Positions 36,456-49,373 of a stretch of 64,000 nucleotides of DNA are shown one piece after another (positions within the stretch are counted from its first letter, which is position 1; the number at the start of each line of letters is the position of its first letter). Source of the DNA: Tulasnella sp. 424 (taxonomy: Eukaryota; Basidiomycota; Agaricomycetes; Cantharellales; Tulasnellaceae); contig WSUB01000007.1 in assembly GCA_019633425.1 (NCBI GenBank), positions 372,001 to 436,000 on the forward strand, in the 5' to 3' direction. The position numbers and the translations under genes are program-made. The notes beneath the pieces were generated by a model. The model ran no database searches and was not told the origin of the DNA. It saw nothing but the letters and a program-made list of their open reading frames with translations.

Positions 36456-37997
36456 TTATGACAAGGTCGGGTTGTTCTATGAAAGGTACCGGCTTAGCTT
36501 CTACTCTTTACACCAAGAGTTTCAAACGAACCTCGGCAAAGTACTCGTGGTTATCAGCGTTCATAACAGCCTTGTTCGAGTTCGAAGTGGCAAGCGACTT
36601 GGCACTAGACTGGCCATAGGCATAGTCTTGCGTTCCGCCGTTGTTGGTGAAGTGGGTCAGTTCGTGAACGATGGCTAGACAATACAGAGCTATTAGTTTA
36701 TGAGACCGATGAGATCACGAGATCTTTGACTGACTTCCTGCCTTGGAATCCATGCCGGTAGTTGGGGCATCCCAGAAAACGTCGCAAAGATCTGCATCAA
36801 AGCTGTTAGCATTCTATCCCGGGGGGAGTACAGTAGAGTGCCTGATTCTCACAGATGTGGGTGGGGTCGCTGGGGTACTGTGAATGGCAAGCGTGAGCGA
36901 CACCTCCCGTGTGGGGCAACAAATTGAGTGACGCACCGTATACGCGTAGGTATCCGCCTCATCACAAGTGGAGCAATCGTAAGTGACGCTGCTTGGATCG
37001 CCGCTCAAGTTGCTGTAGTGGCTCAACACAGTAGAGTGGTGAGATGAGGTGTAGCTGCCGAACCAAGTAGTAAATCGAGTGGTGCTACTGGTGTGGGCGT
37101 TCAAGTAGCTGTAGCCACGACAATCAGTCAGAGACCACAAATAGATTTGGGGAAATATAGTTACGAGATGGCATTGGTGATATAGGTCTGAGCACCGGAG
37201 GCTGCACTCGATATTTGGGTCTTCTGAGTAGACGTGCAGTCTGAATATCCAATGGCACGCTTGTTCATCATCTTGTTCCTAGCAGCGGTAGGATGGTGGC
37301 TGACAGGATTGAAGGATGCGAGCTGGCCGGAGAAGTGTACAGTGTGAGGCTGGGCGGAGGCCGAGACTTTCTTAATGAGGCCGTCACCGGCGATCACACT
37401 GAAGTCGGTAGAAGCGTCGATGGTGTAGACTAGAGCGAATAGAGATGAGAAATCGTGCACGATGATGTAGCTCGGGTGCATAACTACCTCCGACGCCGGA
37501 TTCGGTAAGGTTGTATACACCGCTAACGTCATGAGTGAGTTCGATGCTTTTGCCGGGGGCGATCGTAGTAACATGGCCGTTCTTGATGGCCGAGGCGGGA
37601 CTCCACTTGAGCTATAGGAAGGTACCCGATATTTTCAGCAAAGCTCGATTTAGCTCATAAATGGGAAAAACTTGCCTTGACACCGTCAAACTTGGCGGGA
37701 GTGCCATTCGGACCAACGATTCCGAAAGTGTTTGTCTTCCACTCGGGAGTAAGGATCGAGTTAGGGTCATTCAAGAGGTTTACAACCTCAGCACCGTTGT
37801 TCGTAATGACAGTTTTGATCGCGAAGTTATCAACAGAGGTCACGACAGTGGGACCTGAGGTGGGAGTAAGCGTCTGTCATCTTACAGAGCACAACTAATC
37901 TCAGATCTCACTCACCAGTAACCTTGACACTGAGGTCGGCCGCCAATGCAGAAGCAGCGGCTAGGCAGAGAGCGAGGAGGCTAGAGCGAGCGAACAT
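36456..37997 (-). CDS. Secreted M35 metalloendopeptidase (deuterolysin / peptidyl-Lys type)
   Basis: M35 enzymes are secreted zinc proteases; the mushroom members cut before lysine. The first exon encodes a signal peptide (MFARSSLLALCLAAASALAA, cleavage just after). A propeptide-like beta domain follows (TVVTSVDNFAIKTVITNNG; YNLTESGVGGYALEPSYI), then the catalytic domain, with the zinc motif HELTH and the aspzincin motif GTQDYAYG downstream, and the family's C-terminal MNADNHEYFAENNPTLS. The last exon (NNPTLS) is supplied after a 55-nt intron with the TAA at 36458-36456; without it the protein would read into an unrelated tail. Cysteines of the catalytic domain (for example CDEADTY in a split exon) are kept. 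About eight introns. A TATA box lies 125 bases upstream of the ATG. Confidence 0.9.
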
Positions 37998-38775
37998 TCT
38001 GGATGATTGCAAGAATAGCAAGAGTGATGGCAGAGAGTGTGTTTGAGAGAGAGGAGTTGTAAGGTTGATGACCTTTAGAGTGAAATATCGCTCTGTCGAA
38101 CCCAGCGACAGCTTAGCGAGTGTTTTATACCGTTCTACAGCCCCGGTATGGGATAGGAGACTCGTAGTTACCGAACGGGTAATGTTCGCAGCACCTTCAA
38201 GGTAGCTTTCGAGCCTTCTCTAGCACAAGGTACAGACAGTATGGATATTATATGGCGAAAGCATGCCCACATGTGCATGTCGAGCTGCGAGGAACGGTGC
38301 GTTCCAGGGGAGGCCTGGCCTGAGCCAATTGCCGTCGATGATGCCGCCCCCGCGTACCAAGTGCGCCAAGGCATAAAAAGCCGACGATTAGAGTAATGTC
38401 GTGCGGACCGCCCGAGGCTCAACGAAGAAGGGTCGCGTCCGTACGGTCGCCAAGCTTCGCCATTTATGGAAGCGCGCAATCCGCATGCGTGCCGCGTTCT
38501 CCAGAAGCGCCGTTGTCGTGTGTTGTAGCGACTCGACCAGATAAGGAGGGAAAGGATTAGCTATTAGCCAAGTTCTGTGCATTCGTTTCACGTAAGTTAG
38601 GCCGGGCAATATTCAGGAGAAGCGAGCACTCGGAATCGGTCGTGACGTTGTCGGCGGTGGTTCGTGAATGAGCTCACGGTTGGCATTAGGTCAGCCCCAA
38701 CCCTCTTCTACGCTTCCGGCGGCAAAATCATCGAATCATTCTATAGCAATTTATATCTAATTCAACAACGATAGT
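37998..38775. other. Intergenic region, promoter of the M35 gene
   Basis: Contains the TATA box of the peptidase gene and, further out, the 3' flank of the 6-phosphofructo-2-kinase gene. Overlapping short open frames at 38168-38609 on the minus strand match nothing I recognise. Confidence 0.5.
38122..38130 (-). promoter_or_regulatory. TATA box of the M35 peptidase gene
   Basis: The minus strand reads GTATAAAAC about 125 bases upstream of the start codon at 37997, as expected for a strongly regulated secreted protein. Confidence 0.6.
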
Positions 38776-40781
38776 CTAACTAGGTGGTACCGGGGTAAGA
38801 CTCCGTTCAACCGGAGTAGCGCTAGCCATTGTGCCACCTGCACCAGTCGGCAGGGGCGTATCGGCTCCACTGGGGAAACCGCTAAAATCATCTCCGCTGG
38901 CTTTCTTCTTTCCTTGAGTTGCCTCGGCATAGTTTTCGTAAAAGTTTCCCTTGTCTTCCTGCCCTTCTCCGTCAACACCCCTTCCAGGGCCACTCCAGAA
39001 ATGGAATGCTTGCGAATGGACACCATACGATGCTGGAACGACTTCCACAAGATCTCCTCGGGCAATTTCTACTGCAGGAACCTCGTGCGCAGGGAGACCC
39101 ATGAGGTACGCGAGAAGGCAACGGATGACAGAGGCGTGTCCGATGATAAGGAGGTCATCCCGCTCGCGCTCCAGCTCGATGATTGTTGGCTCCAAGCGAA
39201 CTGGGGAATTGGACATCTGTCAGTGAAATGGTCTCAAAAGCAATAGAGTAAACAAATCTCACCAGCTAGGTCATGATAGCTTTCTGCCCTCGGCGCACGG
39301 TGAGCGTATGGATTCTCCAAGAAACGCTCCCATTCGTCCGGATACCGCTGCCTCGCCATTTCGGGCGAGAGACCGTCCCACACACCAGGGTTGATTTCTC
39401 CCATTGTCGGTTTCTCCATGACACGATAGCCTTCCTGGTGGAATGGCCAGGCCGTGTGATACGCCCGGCGCCGAGCGGAGGTCCATACCTAACAGATTGA
39501 TTCAGAGCACTGAGCGGAGACTCGAGCAAAACTTCAACCAGCTTACGACCAAACGTTTCTCTTCAGCAGGAATGCCCATTTTCTTCCGCTCCTCTTGAAC
39601 CCTTCGCCTACGTTCAAGAACGAAATCCTTCAGCCGCTTCGCGTATTCCCATCCGGCGGGTGAAAGGTCGGAATCGGCTTTAAATGAGTGTTCAATCAGG
39701 GATTGTCCACTCTGCAAATATGAGCTGTGAGCATGGTATGCACGTCTCTCTTGAAAGTCTGAATCACTCACCCGAGCAAAATAAATGGTTCGATACTTGT
39801 TATGAATGTTCATAAGGAAGAAAATGATTCGAGATTGCAGGTAACCTTGGATCGCGTTCAACCTGATTTTCTCCCCAACCTAGTAGGCGGTCTTGGTCAG
39901 ATCCGATGAATAACACTAATTCCATACGAGGCTTCGTACATTGATGATTTTGATGTAGGGCCATGTTAACTCTTCAAGGGGTTCGTAGTGCTTTTCATGG
40001 GTTCGAATGCGCGTCCAATAGTCTTGCACCGCCTTCTCCGGAGGCCAACCTTTGTACTGCAAACCCGAAGGACAAGTCAGCCGAATTCGGGCGTTGATCC
40101 TTCACGGTCTGGGTTCTTTACATCCGGAGAAGATATCTTGACGCTACGAATATTTGCATCAACGATGTCGGGGTTGTCGCAAGATGACTCTGAACAAGTC
40201 CACCTCATCAGTCACATTGTTCGTTGCGAATTCTGTGTTTAGCCCACCCAAAAAGATAACGTGAATTCCCTCTCGTTCAAATCTTTCGGCGACTTCGTTC
40301 CGACTCTTTTTGGTGCCATTATTCGCGTCATAGATAGCAACTTGGCCGCGATCCTTGTTGAAGAAATTGACGATATTGCTCTCGCAGCCATCTTTGATTC
40401 GGCGACGTAGGGCCTCGGTTTCAGGACTCTTCGGACCTATAGAGCTCTTATATTCAGTGGGGTTCTTGAACGACCTAGGGAATGGGGTCATACCATGAGT
40501 GAAGTAGTCAGGAGGGAGCTGCTGGGCGCCCCCGATTATTCGTCGGCGATAGTCTCCAAGAGAGAAAACTTGGGTGGTCACTCCCATCCAATGGAGATAC
40601 CGCTCGAGAGCCCGGGAGATATGAGTCTTTCCACGAGCTTTGGAGGGTTAGCCTCCGGTCAGACAAGCATAGTCGGGTCTTGTACAGGAATGACTATACC
40701 TGGTAGACCAACGCAAATAATGATGATTTTACCAGCATGAAACAGCTGTCCCGAGTCTGTTGTGTAGAGAGGTGCTGCCAT
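38776..40781 (-). CDS. 6-phosphofructo-2-kinase / fructose-2,6-bisphosphatase, phosphatase site altered
   Basis: The enzyme makes and, in bifunctional forms, degrades fructose 2,6-bisphosphate, the activator of phosphofructokinase. The N-terminal kinase domain has Walker A in VGLPARGKTHISRALERYL and then VFSLGDYRRRI, followed by the substrate segment ANNGTKKSRNEVAERFEREG. The phosphatase-like domain begins YRTIYFARSGQSLIEHSFK: the usual catalytic RHG is RSG, with Ser in place of the phospho-accepting His. The junction (GCTCGG then AGTGGACAA after an intron) is clear. The second His (IIGHASVIRCLLAY) and GESY-like region (RAESYHDLAVRLEP) are kept. Yeast Pfk26 also has Ser at this site and is kinase-only, so this protein is probably a kinase with a dead phosphatase domain. 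Start: MAAPLYTTDSGQLFHAGKI. The C-terminal 60 residues are disordered. Confidence 0.92.
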
Positions 40782-41406
40782 GTTTCGGAGGGTGCTTTTG
40801 GCCTGTCTTCAAGTTTTGAGTAATTCCTTGCTCTGGTGAACCTCGGAAAATGCAGGGTTCAGGTGGAGAGGCGGATTCCCGTGGTTGGGACGGAGTGCCT
40901 GGCGGGAAACTCGCAGATGTCACGAAGCGGACACACCGCAAGCAGTACTGCTCTCCAACACCTCTCTCATGAGGCAGCTTTGCTCCCCCCTCGCGGAGCC
41001 GCAGCCTGCAATCGGGACTTTGAGGTCCGGAAATTCTAATCATGCAAAACGTCGAGCCAGAACTCCGACGCACTTTGCCCCTGTGACGGTTGAGAGGGCA
41101 GCCCCACCTTGACGAGTCTCACCCGATGATCTAAAAAAAAAATCATGCCACTCTGCTCTCTGAACTGATCCATCCCCATCTCTCCAGCAACCGCAGCAAT
41201 TTCGTGAATCCGGCGTTTGCTGAGTGTTGCATCCGGCAAGCGAGACTGGCGGAAGAAGCAAGTGAAGGTGCGTGGCCTCAGGCACAGGCTCGCCTCATTT
41301 CCCATGTGCGCCTATCGAGAGCCTTTTATAACCCAACCAACCGCCCCCTGCCAGCCTAGAGGTTGAAATTCTCTACCACCCACCTCCAAGCTCTCAGTGC
41401 TCGTTC
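40782..41406. other. Divergent promoter region
   Basis: Shared upstream region of the 6-phosphofructo-2-kinase gene (-) and the alpha/beta hydrolase gene (+). A weak TATA-like TTTTATAA lies at about 41324, some 83 bases before the hydrolase ATG. No coding feature is supported. Confidence 0.5.
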
Positions 41407-44400
41407 ATGACGCTGAATACTGTAACCGCTGCGTTTACCATCACCCCGGGTGAGAGCATAACCGTCAACCTAAAAAATACGTCATAGCTGATCTGCAGGC
41501 TCCTGTTGGTTCGGGATCAACTCAGTCGTCTGTGCTACCTTCCTCAAGCACCTCCAGAGAAAGATCAGGAAAAAGAACATCCGGGATGCGGACGATACAG
41601 AGGCAGTAGACGACATCCTCTTTGAGGAGTAAGTCACAGCCTTGGGGATAATCTCGGCGGGCATGTTCAAATGCCACCGATTTCCATTGCTAGAGCATTC
41701 CACATCGTCAAAAGCTTCCTGGACCTGTCGACTCGAAACAAGCTCGATGAGCTCCAGTCTTTCACTAATACATATATTCCTCCGCCGTACTGGGCCGAGT
41801 GCGTGCCGGTTACGATCCCGCTACCATGTTGCAATAAAGCGGCGGACATCCTCATTGATTGGTTCGGTCCCGACCAACTCAAGGAAGTGGTAGGCGGAGC
41901 GAGATGGTGGCAGGTTCGAGGACTGGAGGGTGTTCAAGCAGAGTGGATCGCTATGAAGCGGGATTGGGATCGACTGCAGAAGGCGGAGAAGCACGCAAAG
42001 CGGTCGAAACAAGGAAAAGGCAAAATGCACGCTCACTTCTCAGAGCGGCTAGACAACATGAACAAAGTCATAGTAAGTTCTTACCTATTGTGCTGAGGAA
42101 AGGGAGACTAACTCTCAGCGCGTCGTAGTTCTACATTCACGGAGGAGTAAGTCGCGTCGGTTCTGATTCCTATCCCTTGGCCGTGCTGACGAGTATTCAG
42201 GGGTTTTACTTTGGAAGCATAAGTGCGCCCCCAGCAGCTATCGTCACTCGCAGTTGCTGACTGACTGTCTTTCTTGACTTTGAAGATACCCACAGATACC
42301 AGATTTTACGAATGGGTGAGCCTGAACCCTTTCTATGCCGTTGGGTCTGTTGTAACCCCCTTCCCTCAGCGCGCAAGCTCGGTGGACGAGCTTTCGCTGT
42401 CAACTACCGCAAAGCACCCCAATATCCATGTAGGGCATTCGATCATGTCGTTTGCATGAGTCTCATCAACTAACCTTCTCGAACCAGGGCCTTGTCCGCT
42501 GCAAGACGTCTTGGCTGCTTGTAAGTGCCGAGACTCAGACTACATACCTTGCGGCGGAGCTGACTGTCCAACCTATAATTAAGATCTCTACCTTACTCAT
42601 CCACCTCCAGGTGCTCCTCACAGCGCCATCGACCCGAAGCGGCTCGTCATAGCGGGAGACTCTGCTGGAGGAAATCTTGCGATCTCCCTTCTCATTATTC
42701 TCCGTGACCTGGGACTCCCTTCTCCAGCAGGCGCTATCCTAATCTCTCCCTGGGTCGACCTCACTCATTCCTTCCCTTCTATAACGCAAAATAATGATAC
42801 GGTGAGTGTGTCCACCGGATTCTCTGGGCTAGAAGTACCAACGCAGGCTTGATGTCGGTCTTCGATCAGGATATTATACCCCCTCACGGATTTATCCATA
42901 AACCTTCTACATTGTGGCCTTTGCCTTCCACGGGACCGCACGTTGTACCTGTCGACTCTGTGGACCCAAAGAAGTTAGGACTTGGAAGAGAGCCGATTGC
43001 AATCAAATCTGGCGACAGCCAGGGAGCCGAGGAAAGGCGTTCTGGTCCTCCAATTCAAGTCCAACCTGACCTGCGACAACCTACAAGCGGGTCAGAAGAT
43101 TCGCCTGATGCGACGCTGCATTCCGGAACGCAGAGCCCTACTGGACCGCTCGCCGCGCACTCACTTCAGCCTTCAGAGGCTACGTCGGCTGTCGGAGCCA
43201 CGTTACCCGCTACACCCGGAACGAGCGGTCAAGCGCCGTCGCCCCATTCGGACTCTGAGAAGAAGAATTCCGAGGGTGCGCGAATCTCGAAGTTGGACGA
43301 CCAAGTTCTGGAGAGCCAGAAGGTACAGGTTGAGATGGACGGAAAGCTGCTGGAAATTCGGTCCCAGTTCCAGATTTATGCAACCAACGCGTGAGTCGCC
43401 AGTCATGCACCTACCCGAAACGCACGTTTTCGACTGACTGACGAGGTGGAAACGACACATCCAGCCAAGTGACGCATCCGCTTGTTTCGCCACTCCTGAA
43501 CTCGTCCTTGGGTGGGCTTCCGCCGCTATACATTTTGGCAGGGAATTACGAAGTGCTCCGTGATGAGATTGTGTACTTCGCGCACCGTGCCGCAGAGCCA
43601 GCCAAGTTCCCCTTACGTCCCGGGCTGATGAATACCGCCCGGCAGAGAGAGAATGCGGAAAAGTTCAAGCAGGCTACGCAGGTGGGGAGAAGAGCAACTC
43701 GCTACCCTTCTGCGGTATATTGACGATTCGCCTTTCCTCTAGGTTCACTTCCAGTTGTATGACGACATGTGTCACGTCCTGACGGTCTTTAGTTTCACCA
43801 CTTCGGTGAGTGTAATTTTTAGCACAGCCAAGGAGAGCTCTTCTAACCCTGCAGCAGGCCAACTATGCTTACCGAATGATGGCTCGCTTTGCGAAACGCG
43901 TGGTGGAAGATCCCGAGGGTGAAGCTGGTTCCGATCCATTCCCAGCGACGCAAAATCCGGCAAGCGTCTCGCCGCTGACTACAGCAGCTTTACCCGTTTC
44001 CGGCGTACCTTCAGGTGTCGATTCCAAACAACAGCCATCGACCGCGCGCGGTGACCACATCGGACGAGAGCGGACCGGCACGGACGAGATCAAGTCTGCA
44101 GATGACACGAAGCTGGAGGAAAATCCACAAGGCGAAAGCCGCAAGCCAAACACCCTTACGATTCTCTGTGAACGAGTCGACATCCACGGTCGAGTTCGTC
44201 CTCTCGAGTGTGACTCCGAGTTGCAATCACTCCAGATCCCTTCGGAGGAGATAGGCGTCATCAAGCAGGCTCCCGTTCGAAGATGGTTAGACGGCCAAGA
44301 GGTAGCAGATAAGCAGTGGAAGCGCAGGAGCGTCAAGGTTGAGCGCAAGCGTGAAAAGATACGTGCCTCCGTGTCCAAACTCGTCCAGGATAAAGCGGAA

Positions 44401-44983
44401 GACGGCAAAGGACCTGTCGTGGACGAAGCGGCTCGAAAGTCTTATAGTGACTTGAATAAGGAGAAGGGCGACGATGACGATGGGTTCTATCCGGACCCCT
44501 ATCGACGGTACACTCCATTTGACTTGGCTGGCGATAATGTACCGCCAGCAGCGATTGCAGGTCGGAAGGATACTGTGAGCGTGCTGTGATGATCTGACAT
44601 TGCTCATTCTCTGACCGGAGCATTCTTGATCCTCAGAAAGACGCACTGGCATTGATCGAGGCATCATTCCGGAAACCTGTTCCTCTAGCGCATCCCAAGA
44701 AAGAGAGGCCTGATCTTCTGTCGCCTGCAGAGCAGCAGCGCGTCTCGAACAAGATCCCAACAAGTCACGGTGTTAGGCTGTGGTCTTCACTTATGAGGTA
44801 GGCCTCTTGGTAATCACATTTCCTGAGACTTATCAAATCTTCTTTTGGTGGTACAGCAAATTCATGAACACCAACGTGAAGAGACAAGTCTCCAAGTCCG
44901 AATTGTCGGGGTCACTGTCCGACAAAACCCCGGACTCTGCCTCCATCAAGACAGCAACACCACCACCAGGTCATGCTTCGTGA
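41407..44983 (+). CDS. Alpha/beta hydrolase (HSL-like, Abhydrolase_3) with long insert and C-terminal extension
   Basis: These are serine esterases or lipases of the hormone-sensitive-lipase group. After an N-terminal hydrophobic exon (FGINSVVCATFLKHLQRKI) come the oxyanion motif FYIHGGGFYFG, the nucleophile motif VIAGDSAGGNLAISLL, SPWVDLTHSFPS, and YILAGNYEVLRDEI, where the catalytic acid usually sits, and the catalytic His in YDDMCHVLTVFSF. Between SPWVDL and the acid is a disordered insert of about 170 residues (from IIPPHGFIHKPST). After the His comes a C-terminal part of about 350 residues (KQWKRRSVKVERKREKIRA; VPLAHPKKERPDLLSPAEQQ) of unknown role. About 14 exons join in phase. The position of the usual Asp reads GNYEVLRDE, so which residue is the acid is uncertain. 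The substrate cannot be told from sequence; a lipid ester is likely. Confidence 0.82.
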
Positions 44984-45434
44984 TACACTCTTTGAATTTC
45001 TATTTTCTATCTCTCTGTATAGATGTTACGTTCTATTCTCTTCACTTCCACCATGGTCGCCGCCTCTGTCTTGAGCGGTTCATACCCCCTATCCCCAGGC
45101 ACTCTTTACCATTTCTGTTTCTCCGATGGACTCTTAATACACGGGACTTTCTTAATGCAATACACGCTCACGGCCCCGAAAGCCGAAGGCGCCGTGGGAT
45201 CAGTGCCTCCTTCGCATGGTCGCGTCGATCTGTGTGACGGAAGCTTCACGTGACCCAACCGCAAGATCCCCGGCCGTCGCGGATTGGACTGCCGAAGGAA
45301 AGGATCCTCCCCAAACTCTTCATCTCCCATCTTCTCACTCAATTCTCCCACTTCGCTGCCATTTTTCTACATGTCCTTACTCTCTGCTACTTCAAGATTG
45401 CTCCTATAATACATCTATCTCCTCAAACCAGCTC
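44984..45434. other. Intergenic region with a doubtful short frame
   Basis: Promoter and leader of the next gene. A 76-residue open frame (45023-45253) starts with a signal-peptide-like stretch but lacks any other support. The last 120 bases are pyrimidine-rich. Confidence 0.4.
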
Positions 45435-48400
45435 ATGGATTCTAGAGGGGAAAGCAGTCGGGGCGCCACTCCAACTCTCCTAAACGGCGCAACACCGCCA
45501 GCGCTGCAGCCACAACGAACGAGTTCGGCGACCAACAAGCGACCGGCCGTACTCGACCTAACAGAGCAGACACTGGGGAATCCCACCGCAACTCGTGGGC
45601 AGGTCGAGAGACCGAACTCTCCCGGCCAAGACAGCTCTGAGGACCTTCCTGTCATTCAGGGTCAGAGGAAGCGGGTGCGCACGTCAGAGGAGGGATACCG
45701 GCCATCCACGGGTCGAAAGCGAGCTTCAGCTACTCAAGGCTCGCCGTTGAATCCTCAAAACAATCGCATCGCGTCGCTATCGCCTTCCATGGCTCATCGG
45801 AGGAGGGCGGCCATGGAGAACGCATTTGAGCACAACCCCATGTACGACGAAGGGATGGAGATATTTCAAGATCCCTTAACGGCCAGTGAGTCGATGCAAA
45901 CCTCATTAGCTTCCGGCACTCACAAACGACCTCTTTAGAATCCGCGATGGAGACCAGAATCCAAGAGCTCCAACGTCGGACACGTGAAATTGGTCCAGCG
46001 CCCTTGCCGCCTAAATCTCCTCCTCAAACACCACCCACCGCACTCCGTTCTTTAACTCCCATTTCCAGTCCCAGTCCAAATCCTAAGACGCCCCAATCAA
46101 CAGGTGTCAGGCAATCGCTTGATGCTAATGTCGCAAGCATCCAAAGACGAGGATATAACTCCTTGGACACAAGGCGATCACCCACTCCAGGCGGCCTTGG
46201 TTCACCTGTAGCGCCCCATGTGAGATCTATGTCACCCCTCGTGCCAAAAGACGTCCAAGCGTCATCCCCGGAGCCTCTGCGCCGGGTGGAGACGGTCCCG
46301 ACAGGCCCTAGCGCCTCTCCCAGCAAGGAGACCAAGGCTCATGGGAGGACGAGCATAGGCCACTTAATTTCCGAAATGACACGGAGGGGAAAGGGGAAGG
46401 AGAAGGAAGTTGATGCCGAGGACATCCTTCATTTCAGTACGTCGCTTAACGGCTATCGGTGACCAAATTTATTGACTTCGTCGTCGCGTGTCAGATCAAT
46501 CCGTGGCGAGCATCCGTGCTAGCTCGCTTGCGAACGACCCTGCTGTGCTGCAACGTGTCAGCACTGTCGCTGACCAGCTCGGGCGACGGTATGGATTGGT
46601 TTACCGAGCCCTGAAAGCCGGAGAGCCTCCACCAAACCCTCTCGCCGTTATCCGTTGGCGCAAAAGATTGCTAGGCAACGTCACGTCCGCCACGCGCCCT
46701 TCGCGAGCGCATCCCCATGTCAGAAAGCATTTCGATCTTCCACCAATAATCGACGAAGAGCTTTCAGCGGAGTCGATGGGTCATCATCTCTACAGCCAGG
46801 AAGAAATCGACTCACTCGCTTGGGTCCGATCATTGAACACGCTCCATCTGCAAGAGGTTGCTTCGGAGGTTGGATCAAAGCCTGGACTCCCGGAAGTGAT
46901 GGAATGGCACCTAACAGCTGGGGTAGTGGAGGGGTACGTTATAGCTGCGAAGCGAGAAAGGGAGGAAGAGGCGCGGAGACAGTTTGGCGTCCTCCGAGAA
47001 AGTCCTGCGTCGAGCGACACCTCATTTTTCCATGGCCGAGAAAGCATGGAACATCACCCGACCACTCGGATTGTGGACCCACGCTATGGTGCTGCTCTTT
47101 CCCCCAAGAGCTCAACGTCAGCATCCTCCCAAGCTCGCAATCCCTCCGGACACAGTTCATTCCGATTCCCATTCTCGTCGCCGAAAGCAGCTGCGGATGC
47201 ACTCTCCATGTCCTCTTCCTCACAGAAATCGGCTGATATGAGGCAGACATCTCAGCCACATTCTGGAGCCGAAGAAGTCCAGTCTCCCAGGTCCGATGGA
47301 ACAGCAATCGTGGTCAACACGCCCGACCTGCGGAAAGTTACCCCCAGCTCGATAGATACCTCCGCTGCCGCAGGGTCGCTTGCTGGTGTATCTAGGAGGA
47401 GCTCACTCGACTTCGGGTTTACCAGTGATGAACCAGCTGCAGGAGGAAAGTCCGGACGACGGCGAATTCGAAATTCACTGCCTGGAATCATCGACTCCTC
47501 GAGAAATTCACTATCACAATTCCTCAGTCCCATCACGGGCGCTTCATCGGGCGGGTTCACGCGTTCGCCTATCGCTCGGATGCATACATCCCCTCAGTTC
47601 AATCCATCTCAGCTCACGTCTAAGGATCCAGAAACTGAGAAGGGTGGGAACGGACATTTGGAAGCTCCACATAGTGATGATGGCGAATCAGGACGTAGCT
47701 CGCTCAGCGACAACGTGCGAAGTCCGATCGTCAGTGCCAGCGATGACGGCCGGCACTCCTTCACCGCGTTGGAAAAAATGAAACAGCGGATGATGGGACG
47801 AACAGCCGGCCAACCTGCTTTATCAGAATTGGTGGAAAACGAACGCGATAACCTCGACGCTTCTCGGACTAGCTCGGTGGCACAACTCCTCCGGCCAAGA
47901 GTTGTGTCTCCAGATGGTGTAGAGATATCATCTAGCGAAGACGATTTCTCCCTCAAACGCAATCTGGCCAATAGCCGTGCCGGACGGAAGATGGCTCAGA
48001 GCTGGAACGCCTTGACTAAGCGTGATCAGAAACCAAACTTGTATGACGAGCGTGACGAACACTTGGGAGCGACTGGTTCAGGAGATCCCCGCAAAGCTCT
48101 TTTCCGACTGGACACGGATGCCACCGAGCGTCCTGGAACGGGACCTGGAACGAGAAGTGATCATTTGCTGAGGACAGGCAAGAGAAGGTCATTAGCCAAG
48201 TTGCGGCCCGTTACCCAAGAGGAGGAAGAGATCAGGTTGGCCAAGAAGCGTCAGCTCGAGTTGAAAGAAAGGACTGCCTACGAGCAGCGCCTCAGGTAGA
48301 TCATTCCCACTCAGCAATCTAACGTTTACTTACATAGCCCATGTTTAGTCTTGTTTTAGAGTCTCGCCGTCAGAGCGAAGCTGTGAACCACATCCTGCAA

Positions 48401-49298
48401 ATTGCGCTTCGGGCGGTTTCCGACTACACGACCCGTCAAGCTGCATTGCTCGACTCGCTTGGTGTCACCGTGCACCCTCATATCTCGGCAAGCATATTCG
48501 ACACCCTCGAACCCATTCGTAGCTCAGATCAACCAGGTTGGCGTGGGATCGAGGAAGACTTGAACGAGAGCTACCGTCGGCACGCCTTGTTGGACAACTA
48601 TCTGGCGAGTCTAGAAACGGAATCCCTGACTCACAGTCAACCCGAAGAGACGTTCCTCCAAGACATCATGGATGTTATACCGGCCATTGTCGGGCAGATT
48701 AACATCGTCGAGGCGGAGGGTCAACGCTTAGAGGAGGAAATGGGGCACGTAGAAGAGCTCCAAACAGAACTTCAACAAGCAATTGACAAAGAGGAGGCGA
48801 AAGTAATCGCTACTGTTGAGATGATCGAAGCTGGTTACCCCGAGGTAAGCCTTTAGCATCACTTTTCGAGCGCACGTTTTTCACATTGGTTCCCCAAAGC
48901 TCGCGAAGAACGATGCCCTCGCCAACAAATTGAAGTTGGATAACGCCACGCAGCTCTTCCCTTCCGAATGGCCAAGCTGGCTGAAAGACGCCCTCTACAT
49001 CGCATCGCCTTTTGTCGACTGGCTTGCAAACGTCATACTTCTTATATATTCTTCCTGGAAGACCAAGGTTCCTTACCCAATGAGGAATATGGCATGGATG
49101 ACATTTTACTTGGGATTTAATGGTTTGCAAGCAGGCTTCGCGGCCCTTGTGCTGCTCTACCATTCCCAATACCGAACCCCCGTTCTTATGGCTACTTTTG
49201 TTCTTGTTTTATCACTTGTTTTCAGAAACGTTCTTTACCTCTTTTTTGGTGCCGCTTTCACTTCCTCCTCCACTGTACAGGTATCATCCACATCATAA
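45435..49298 (+). CDS. Large disordered protein with C-terminal membrane segments, function unknown
   Basis: Five exons (45435-45885, 45939-46436, 46495-48295, 48349-48844, 48900-49298) sum to 1214 codons in frame. The first 330 residues are disordered and rich in Ser, Pro and Arg. A folded block follows (DQLGRRYGLVYRALKAGEPP; SLAWVRSLNTLHLQEVASEV), then 400 more disordered residues with many Ser-Pro sites. A coiled-coil region comes next (EESRRQSEAVNH-like helix; EGQRLEEEMGHVEELQTELQ), then two or three hydrophobic segments near the end (SPFVDWLANVILLIYSSW; ATFVLVLSLVFRNVLYLFFG). The layout, a cytosolic or nuclear disordered body with coiled coil and a C-terminal membrane anchor, suggests a tail-anchored protein of an organelle membrane. 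I do not recognise the family. Confidence 0.7.
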
Positions 49299-49373
49299 TT
49301 AATAATTATATATACTGTCATTATATGCATTGAAGTGCGGGTGTATATCACGACGGATTGCAGGGAAGGGGGT

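Noticed and set aside
45023..45253. 76-residue frame with a signal-peptide-like start
   Set aside because: It lies in the leader region of the following gene and has no other support, so I left it as a note in the intergenic entry.
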